DNA from: Enoplolaimus lenunculus
Lineage: Eukaryota; Nematoda; Enoplea; Enoplida; Thoracostomopsidae
NCBI GenBank assembly: GCA_030248215.1
Contig: JASANG010001458.1
Span: 186,001 to 250,000, forward strand
Length of the DNA stretch: 64,000 nt
Reading direction: 5' to 3'
Shown: positions 55,750 through 64,000 of the stretch, one piece after another
Numbering within the stretch: the stretch's first letter is position 1
How the letters are laid out: every line of letters begins with the position of its first letter
Position numbers and translations under genes: made by a program
Notes under the pieces: model-generated
The model's database searches: none
Told to the model about the DNA's origin: nothing
Seen by the model: only the letters and a program-made list of their open reading frames with translations

Positions 55750-57015
55750 CTTTAAAGTTTCGAACTCAACTTTATTTGATGCTGAGCCATACTTTTATGC
55801 TTATGATTTTTTCTACCAAACAAACATAGTTTCTAACCGATATACAGGAATGGCTGCACTGCACTCATGGTCATTCGTTTTACACCTTGGAAAACGGGAA
55901 ACCTCTGTGCTATACATGGGTCACGTTCCAGAAAGTTTAAGGCTGTTAAAAGTATTTTTGACCGCCTAGAAATTATAAAATGACATAGGGAAAACCAGCA
56001 GCGCAGGTTTTGTTTGGAAAACAGGAAAACTAGAAAATTTGAAACGTATCGAATTCATAGGTGCTTTTCTAGGTCCCCACATGAAAACAAACCATTTTAT
56101 GCCTAGATATTATCAGGATTCGTAACGAAAATCTGAAGAGTAAAATTTGTTTGAAAAACGGCAAATCGGAAAATTCAAACGCCAAAATTTTCATGATTTG
56201 GTAGTAAAAATTTGAAGCATGGCGCTCCTATATGACAGCTAGGAATTCCGCTGGTTTGGTAGGAACAATCACAAGCATAATTTTGGCTGGGAAAATTTAG
56301 ACGTTTAAATTTTCTACTTTTTCCGTTTTCTAAACCAAACCGATGCTTCAAATTTTTTACACCAAACCATATGAAAACAGACGTTCAAATTTTCTGCTTT
56401 TCCCGTTGTCCGATCCTCGACTACACCTACCAAAAGGGATAACAAACCTACGGTTGAATTTTCCACTTTTTACATTTTTCGAATCGAAACATATATGACA
56501 ATTTTGCAGCCGGACCAAGCAAACTGTTCTTTTCCAACCAGAAATAGAGTAACCTATACGTTTAACGCTTCCACTTTTCCAGGTTTCCGAACCTCGCCTA
56601 TATATACCTCCAATTTTCCATACAAACCCCAAAGAAATTATATACCTACGCTTGAATTTTCCACTTGTTCACTTTTCCTACTTTTCAAATCGAACCACAC
56701 ATCCCAATTTTTCAAACAAAGCTACCAAACCATTTCTACCCTGCCACACCTACAAAACACCAACTTACGTTTAAGTTTTCTACTCTTGCGGGAGTCCGAA
56801 CCTCGCCTAAGCATCTAACTTTTCCAACCACACTGTAGAATATTCAGGCGTCTGAATTTTTCACTGTTCAAGTTTTCACAGCCAAAATTATGCTTGTGAT
56901 TTTTCCTATTAATCCAGTGGAATTCGTAGCCGTTATACAGCAGCGGCTGCGCTGCACTCCTTGTCATTAGTTTTCCACGTTGGAAAATGGAAAGCCCCTG
57001 TGCTATACATTGACC
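55750..57015. repeat. Mosaic repeat region with GAAAATTTGAACGT words
   Basis: A block of about 140 bases at 55790-55930 (ATGCTTATGATTTTTTCTACC to ACCTCTGTGCTATACATGG) recurs at about 56885-57012 (ATGCTTGTGATTTTTCCTAT to CCCCTGTGCTATACATTGACC). An inverted piece (ACAATCACAAGCATAATTTTGG) lies near 56263. Between them, degenerate AAATTTTCTACTTTTTCCGT and CAAATTTTTTACACCAAACC units repeat. No gene seen; probably one old fold-back element. Confidence 0.5.
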
Positions 57016-57384
57016 AGGACCACGTTGGTCTGTTATTCTACATGAGGTTAATTCCCTTCCGAATTAAATCCCTACCCACGGTGCAGGAAACAAAACGCTG
57101 TACCAAAATAAAAGTCCACAAATAAATCATTTGTGTCAAATTGAAATGTGAATTCTTCGTAAAAACGTCCGCAACCACATTTTGTGTTATCTGCCACAAG
57201 CCAACGTAGCGTAAGCCATTCGATTCAAGGAATGAATCTTGCCCAGCTTGTTTAGTTTGATGACTACTGAACCAAACTGTTTTATACGAAAATACGACAT
57301 TTGTATAGCTGAAATCGTTTATTTCGCTTGTGGGGACAAGCATTTTACACGATGGGATTGAAAAAAAAACCCGGAATGATTGGC

Positions 57385-57495
57385 TTTTTGTTCATTGAAA
57401 TGACGTTATTTTGTTCATTGAAATGACGTTTTTTGTTCATTGAAATGACGTTTTTTGTTCATTGAAATGACGTTTTTTATTCGTTGAAATGACGC
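57385..57495. repeat. Minisatellite of about 22 bp
   Basis: Five units of TTTTTGTTCATTGAAATGACG type in direct tandem, the last two slightly altered. Confidence 0.85.
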
Positions 57496-57796
57496 ACATG
57501 AAACTGTTTAATTCAAAGAGTGAAACTGCTTTGAGCAATCAGTACCGCATTGTGGTAATTCGCCGATCAAAACGACCGATGTGTTAAAATTATACGAAGT
57601 TTATTTGTGAACGCGGCGAAGCCAGGATTTTAGTTTTGAAGGATATAAAACCTCATGAAGTTCAGTTTTCTAATTCTTCCGAACAGTGGCTAAAAGTGCC
57701 AACCGCAGAAATGGTCAATGTATATATAGCTGAGGTCCGTATCATTATTATAAGCATATTCCTAAGCCTAATCGTCTAACCCTATAATTCAGCCTA

Positions 57797-57904
57797 CACT
57801 GTAAAAAATGGAGAGTCAAATCTGACTCCAGCTGAGTCAATTTTTGACTCAGTAATTCCAACTCAGTTTGTGAGTCAAAATTTGACTGCGCGTTTTTTGC
57901 AGTG
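57797..57904. mobile_element. CACTG-ended MITE, family B, short internal-deletion form
   Basis: CACTGTAAAAAATGGAGAGT and GCGCGTTTTTTGCAGTG ends with TA on both flanks; only 108 bases. Family K words (GACGGACGGCGCC) follow at 57917-58012. Confidence 0.8.
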
Positions 57905-58134
57905 TAGGCCTGTCTAAGCCTCGGTGACGCACAGTGACGGACGGCGCCAGACGGTGATAGACAGTGCAGGACAGTGACAGACATCATCAAAAGTATAGCG
58001 CCGCCATAAGGATGTATATTTGTTAAAAGTGCTTGATACTTGTCGTTCCAGAAATATGACGGATGGATGGATATATCGCTTGTGTCTCAGCCATTGTATG
58101 CGCACTTGTCTAAGGGTCACAATAGGAAATAATT

Positions 58135-61100
58135 ATGCGTCGTCCACAATAACGTGCGTATGCTGTGTGGATTTTTGAACCGTCAATTGACGGTTGCCAT
58201 CAACAAATTTTTATTTGTCGATAGCAGTCGTCAATTGAAATTATTTTTATCCAATTTTTAATTTCAATTGACGGTTGCTATACTATTCTTGAACTAGCAA
58301 CCGTCAACGAAATAAATTTCTGTACAGAAGCCGTCAACGGGTACTCTGGTTGCGTATAGCAAGTGTTGACGGAGAAACCGTTTTTTCGACAGCAACCGTC
58401 AACGAGTGCCGAGTTAACATAGGGCAACTGTCAATCGGTTTAAAAAGTGCGTACAGCAACTGTCAACAGGAGAAACGATTTTTGACGGCAACCGTCAATA
58501 GAAAATTTCAATATAGGCAGTAACCGTCAATTGAAGAATTTTCATATACGGCAACCGTCAATTGAAAATTTCAATTTAGACGGCAACCGTCAATTAAAAA
58601 TTTTGTTTTGGACGGACGTGTAGTTTACGCAAGCTGTCTACAAACCTTAAAAATTTATCAACTATGAAATATCTATCAAGCGATATCAACATAAAGACGT
58701 CTCATGAGTTTGGCTAGAATATTAAAAAGAAACACTTTTTGAATGCAACGTATAATATAAAATATACCAAATGGTCCACGAACACTTTATATACGTTTTT
58801 ATAGATTAAAAGCGGACATGGCAAAATCGAGAACATGCCCTGATATTATTTGCTGGCTGTTTTTCCCCACAAAAAACGCAAGGATTTATGCTTTGTACCG
58901 GAGTGCAAATACTTTTAAATATAAAAACATGCGAAAAATAGCTTTATACGAGAGGCGTCAGCAATACACTCCAATTCCGTCCGCTACAGGAAAATTGGTC
59001 CGCCTTTCAAAAAATATCTTTTTGGAACTGTATACTCGCTTTCATATACAGATTGCGATTATTTTATCGGAAACTATGTCCGCGAGCCAAAAACGGGTAG
59101 TTTTTTATATGCATCAATCTGTCAGTCAACCGATACCAACTATTACATCGTCCGCTGAGATCCATTATAGCCGATGGAGTACAGTTTTAAACAAGCACAC
59201 TTGAACACACTTTTCGTATTTTGTCAAAAACGAACCATTGCAAACTTTGTCTAATATACACATTTGTCGCTCTGGTTTTACTCTGCGCTACTTGCAGCAT
59301 CGCTTACGTTTTACGATTGCATATAAATGATTCAATTCGGCTCTTAGTCAGTTGACTACGCTAAGGGGAGTTAAAATAGCGTACAAGAGTTTCACATAAT
59401 TTGCTTGTAAAATTGCAACTCTTGTAATAGGAGGGCAAAGCTTTTTCAGGGCGAGAATGCTCAGTGCGCTAAGCCCACCTCCGGCTACAGGCCCGGGTTG
59501 CATTCAGTTAGTTTGAAACTACAACCTGTCCGTAGCTAAAAGGGACCCGAGAGACGGAGGCTTAGTCCTCTTTCCTAAAAATTTGGTACCTGAAAAAGAT
59601 TTAACGCCGAAGTAAATTTTACATATATAGAAAATCAACTGACCAAAGGCTAGCTCTACTCCCCTTACCCCTAATTCCTATTGCTTTGTGTCAGCACATT
59701 CATAGACACGTTGGTAAATTTTAAAAATCAATGTGTGCGCACAAGCGATGCTGCAGAAAATGCCTAAGTATGTTGTAAAATAGGTATTCAAACAGGAGTG
59801 TAGAGACGATTTTTGTTCAGGACGGTATCACCTCGTGTTTAAAATCTTTTTACCTCTGTCATTTAGAAATGTAATTCTTGAGCCTAAAATTTTGTTTTTC
59901 TTGTATCTGCAGCAAATTTCCCCTTGTATACGCCCCTGATAGCAAAAGAAACATACTAAATGGCTGAAATCGGTAGTTTGCACAAGCTGCTCAACTTGAT
60001 AGGGGGACTGGAAAATTTTTAGCAGAAGGATACAAATGTGTAGTGTTCGATAACTTCTACACGAGCAGGGTTGAAGATTTTCTAGAGGGGCAAAATTCGT
60101 CCAGGAAAAGCTCAGCCCCCCTATCCTTCCTTTGGCTAGGGTTCATTTGTTCCAAAACAACCAAAAAATAAAAACGCGTTTTTATATTTTTATACTTTAT
60201 TTGAAAATATACTGTATAAGAAGCCCAGCGTATGTGAACAGTGTACTCTGGTATCACCAGCCCCAGTAGCCAAGAAGATGCCAGGGGGTGGAACGCCATG
60301 CAAAATTTTGACCTACCTGCGTGGCTTAGTGTTCGATGATTTTACGAAAGGTTGAAAAAAATTTATTAAAGAGGTGGGGCAAAATTCTTTTAGGTAAAGC
60401 TCAGTCCCCCTCTGGCTACACATAAAAACAACAATTTTGCTACTATAAAAAATAGTGTTATTTTGTTTTATTTTACACTTCTGCATGCGAAACATCAAAA
60501 TATAAAAAATTAAAATAACGCAACATCGCAATGTCCATTTCACTGGCGGAATCCGCAGGGGTCACGGTCAGCGAAAATTTTCACATTGGACCGTTCTGGG
60601 CATTCACCGATTTGGGGACAACGCGGATCCAAAATCGTAACGACTGACAAGTTTATATATCGAATTTTTAGGTGAGCTGCAACAGGAGGAGGCCCGAAGC
60701 CAGTTCACATGAAGGATAAACTATTTTTCAGGAGGGAAGTTCAGCAAGGCAAATAATTTCAAGGAGTGCTGGGCGAAATTTTTCCAGGGGAAGCTCGGCC
60801 GTTGGCCCTATGTATTAAATATACCTACGCTGAGTCAACCGTCAAGTGCAGCTCTTTAGATAACGGCAACCGCCAATTAAAAATTAAAGTTTAGACGGCA
60901 ACCGTCAATTGAAAATTAAAGTTTAGACGGAAACCGTCAATTGAAAATTAGATTAGACGGCAACCGTCAATTGAAAATAAAACTTTAGACGGCAACCGTC
61001 AACCAGGGATTCATCTTCTAACGGCAACCGTCAATGCGAAAGCTAAACTTGAATAGCAGCCGTCAACGGGTACTTGTGAGGTATATAGCAACCGTCAATG

Positions 61101-61357
61101 GGTTTGCAAGTTTTGTAATAGCAAGTGTCAACAGGTAGCAAGATCAGAAACCCCATTGACGACTGCCCTCTAAATTTTGGTGCAAATCTTAAAACAAATT
61201 TAAGATTTGCAAAATTTTAAACAGTAGCCGTCAACGGAAAATAAAATTTTGATAGTAGCCGTCAACGCAAACTCATTTTTGAAACTAGTAGTTGTCAACC
61301 GTCAATTGACGGTTCAAAAATCCACACAGCGTACGCACGTTATTGTGGACGACGCAT
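58135..61357. mobile_element. 3.2-kb TIR element with CCGTCAATTG subterminal arrays (family G)
   Basis: The outer ends are an inverted pair of about 58 bases: ATGCGTCGTCCACAATAACG at 58135 and its complement ending at 61357. Each end runs into the palindrome CCGTCAATTGACGG. Inside each end, roughly a dozen copies of GCAACCGTCAATTG-like words occur (58175-58620 and 60838-61318), mostly as GGCAACCGTCAATTGAAAAT spaced by about 30 bases. The middle has only the short frame at 58818-59204. Flanking triplets are TTA and TCA if the element starts TGCG, an imperfect duplication. Superfamily not recognised. Confidence 0.8.
58818..59204 (+). CDS. Open frame inside element G, function unknown
   Basis: 128 codons from ATG (MAKSRTCPDIICWLFF to RWSTVLNKHT). 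It is basic and Ser/Thr/Tyr-rich, with no domain I recognise and no transposase signature. It is the only sizeable plus-strand frame between the subterminal arrays. It may be chance in an AT-rich element. Confidence 0.2.
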   Translation: MAKSRTCPDIICWLFFPTKNARIYALYRSANTFKYKNMRKIALYERRQQYTPIPSATGKLVRLSKNIFLELYTRFHIQIAIILSETMSASQKRVVFYMHQSVSQPIPTITSSAEIHYSRWSTVLNKHT

Positions 61358-61828
61358 CAAATTCTTTAAAATTTCAATGTGATTTTTAAAACATCTTTGT
61401 TTTTGGTATTTGAACTGCCCTTTGGACCGAAGAGTGGGATGTGGGTAAGAACTTTTTTACACAACTTGTGCTTTTACCTACGCACATAAATTTTTTTACC
61501 CGCGGTTTTACCCACGTTAAAAACAGTCACCCAAGACCCACCTTTTACCCGCGTAAAAACTTAAACCAGTATTATAAAGATCGCTGGTGAGTTGCACTGT
61601 AACAAATTTTGTGTTATAGCTCCAATGAATTTTTTACTCGGGTAAAGTCTCGCTGTGTAGGACCGAATGAATCTCATGACAGTATAGTTACTTAGCCAGT
61701 GGCCTGTTTTAATAGCGTTGAATGTTGTTTTCAGTAGTTGCCTTAATCGGTAGATACCTGAAGGTGAATCCTAAGTTACAGAAGGGGCTTGATCTATACC
61801 GGTATATGAAGTTGTTGCAATGATGGCG

Positions 61829-62205
61829 CATGTCAGTAGATAGGATCCTTGATTTCAGACCTCATCATTAAGAAGCTGGAAAAGCGGGTTACGGGTGGAT
61901 TAGAACTTGCGACTTTCTGCGTGTCATGCAGACGCTGCTACCACTGCGCTACGCAGTCCGCCGGCCCAACTGCTTGTATCGTCAACTATATGTCGGCCGT
62001 ACCCTGCCGGCAAGCATACTATATAATGTGCATTGCATGTATTGTATATGCACTAGGACTAGCATGTCACATTCTTACAGCACAGAGGTAGAGCGCATGC
62101 ATCGGGATCCTAAGGTCGCTAGTTCGTAACGACATGTAACCCACTTTTGCAGCTGCTTAATAAAAGGTTCTGAAGTTCCGGTTCGTACCTAGACTGACAA
62201 TATAA
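61829..62205. mobile_element. Two tRNA-derived SINE copies, head to head
   Basis: A minus-strand copy (61829 to about 62080) carries the complement of CACTGCGCTACGCAGTCCGC. A plus-strand copy (about 62090-62205) carries AGAGCGCATGCATCGGGATC, then GCAGCTGCTTAATAAAAGGT and the tail TACCTAGACTGAC. The tails point outward, making an inverted repeat. Confidence 0.65.
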
Positions 62206-63033
62206 ATTTCCGTTCCGGTAAAAACGCAGTTGCGATTGACTAACAACACGTCTAGCTAATCTACTGTTTAAACACTTGACGAGTAACAGCCGTTTTTACG
62301 TTAGCTACTGTGCTCCTGCTTTCAAAAATGTTTTTTGCAACGTTAAATGAAATACAATTTGAAAAATTAAAATTATGTACAGGGTTTGCAACCGCCGGAT
62401 ACTGTCTTGTGATCATTATTCCTCAGCTAGTCTGGAACTGATAAACTTCTTGGCGTTCTTTATTATAACTTTTTTGAACGTATTTGAAAAAAAACAATTT
62501 TACAAAACACATCTTTTATTTTTGAAAAAATCATTCAGTAAGCTTGCAGGGAAGGGTGGTCTCGGTCAAAAAAGCGTGACGAAACCGACACAGACTTCCA
62601 CCCTACCTAAACCGAGACTTTTGGTCTTGGTCTAGGTCTATTTTTATTTTTTGGAAGTCCGGATCCGGCGTTTTTCCTACCTTCGGGTTTCGGTAAATTT
62701 TTAACGGAAATAAAAATTCCGGTATTAAAACTTGGTCGGTGGAAACTGAAATATTTTATTTAAAAATGACGATTAAAATAAAATAGATTTCATTAGTATA
62801 GTACGCGGGCAAATCTTGACAATCGTCGAAAATAAACCATAGAAGGTACAACAGATAGTGAATATCTATCTCCAACGAGGGTTATCTGTGTTTTGCAATG
62901 TGTTTGTGAGAAATATGATGCAATTGGGCTGTTGTACTTTTATCTATTTAGACTACAAATAAAACATCTCGTTCACCGAGTGTGGAGTTTTCAAGCGATA
63001 ACATCTTGCAGGAAAGAAGTTACATAACTGTGT
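62206..63033. other. Upstream region of the right-hand gene; no other gene seen
   Basis: Contains a family H tract (62630-62760, CCGGATCCGGCG) and otherwise AT-rich sequence. A splice-acceptor-like CATCTTGCAG at about 63002-63011 lies 23 bases before the ATG of the next gene. Confidence 0.4.
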
Positions 63034-63743
63034 ATGGCAGACCTTAATAATAACGCAGCAATGTTAGACATTGTAAGTCCATTTTGCTTCGGTATTTTGC
63101 TAGTTTTATTTCTGATGTTCAGTCATATGCTCTATCAGCGACCATTTTCACCGTTCCCCGTTTATTAACAAAAACGTAAATATGACACATTGAGTGACAA
63201 AATACATTATAAAAACAAGGAAGGGGCTATTTAAGCACGTTAATTATTAGCACGAAAAGTCTTTTCCAGGCATAAAGGGGTTGTAGTAAGCCACTTAGAA
63301 TTATACCAAAAACTTTGTTCATGTTTATAAATGGATTAGTTAGTATCCTATGTGTTCTTTAAACATGGTGAACTAAAATTGGAATTGGTTTGATATCGGT
63401 TCGGCATCGGCACACTGTCAAAATAAGCATTGGCATCGGCAAAAATTTTGGTATCGACACACTCTTAATTTAAATTATCTTTTTCTAACACAAATCCAAG
63501 TGAGGTAACAGCTCCCTGATCAGACGCACAGATGTACGCCGAGAAAGGAAATTGATAGCATTCCAACTGACTGCTGTTTGCGAAAAGTATCGGCAAAGAA
63601 TCGGAAATATTTTTGCAGTACCGATGCCAATATTCACGAAAAGTGCTGATTTCTACCATTGCCGATTAATCGTCACATTTCTAATATACGTATATGTACA
63701 TTTTTGTTGCAGGAATTCGATTTGACTGCTGATCAGTTAAATT
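63034..63743 (+). CDS. First two exons of an unidentified gene running off the right end
   Basis: Exon 63034-63072 starts ATGGC and ends at a consensus GTAAGT (MADLNNNAAMLDI). Exon 63713-63743 follows GTTGCAG and ends at another GTAAGT (EFDLTADQLN, one base over). The phases join and both donors are consensus, which supports a real start. Only 23 residues are visible, acidic and with no family recognised. An AG acceptor just upstream of the ATG, with no obvious partner donor, could mark a 5' UTR intron or a spliced-leader addition site. Confidence 0.5.
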
Positions 63744-64000
63744 GTAAGTATATATAACATCTTTATATACGAAGCGAAGCTGTTGCTTTGTTTGCCGAAT
63801 TCTATTCCTTCCAAATTCGAATTTTGAGTTCGGAAAATCATTTAACATCTATATAAATAAAAACGTTGTATTATATAAAACTGAAACATTCAAGCTGCTT
63901 GACATGTCCGCTTAGTAAACAGAAACATATATAGACGGATTACAAGAGTGAACGTAGGCAACGAATATAGTAAAAGTAGAGATGCCCCGTGATGGGCTTG

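Noticed and set aside
58818-59204. Transposase gene in element G
   Set aside because: No DDE/D motif spacing, zinc finger or helix-turn-helix could be seen in the 128 codons, so the element is treated as non-autonomous.

Overview
This is a stretch of an AT-rich animal nuclear genome. It holds spliced genes with GT-AG introns and many short exons, and it is crowded with short non-autonomous transposons and tRNA-derived SINEs. The gene set (alpha-arrestin-like, SLMAP, KLHL10, a cation-type Cys-loop receptor) is metazoan. A tunicate-like marine invertebrate is my best guess, from the compact exons, the MITE density and a possible trans-splice acceptor. The sequence alone does not prove it.

Layout. 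Positions 1-2606 (+) hold the last three exons of an arrestin-domain protein. 2607-8291 is intergenic, with MITEs, two SINE copies and a tRNA-like gene. 8292-20405 (+) is SLMAP, rebuilt as about 27 exons from FHA domain to tail anchor, with two possible alternative 3' exons at 21356-21724. 23883-38366 (-) is KLHL10 in 11 phase-consistent exons encoding 633 residues (BTB, BACK, six kelch repeats); its introns carry most of the MITEs. 39912-47149 (-) is a nicotinic/5-HT3-like Cys-loop receptor, with its first exon probably at 51933-52089. 52090-63033 is a gene-poor stretch with a 3.2-kb terminal-inverted-repeat element (58135-61357). 63034-63743 (+) holds the first two exons of an unidentified gene that runs out of the window.

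Repeats. At least ten families recur: two CACTG-ended fold-back MITE families with 2-bp target duplications (A with 14 copies, B with 9); a TTAA-flanked MITE with an internal tRNA-like Pol III module (C); a 680-bp element with 3-bp duplications (D); a CACGTGCAAG-ended element (E); elements whose core is TTAGGC tandem repeat (F); the large CCGTCAATTG element (G); CCGGAA-rich elements (H); a fold-back family marked by TAGCACCT (I); elements with CCCGAATAA ends (J); GC-rich elements with TAAGGGTTGCGC-like ends (K); and a tRNA SINE. I saw no retrovirus, LTR element or Polinton.

The genes are functionally unrelated neighbours. SLMAP is a STRIPAK adaptor, KLHL10 a Cul3 substrate receptor known from spermatids, and the receptor a ligand-gated channel. 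Nothing suggests coordinated regulation. Exon joins were made by hand from splice sites, reading phase and remembered family sequence.
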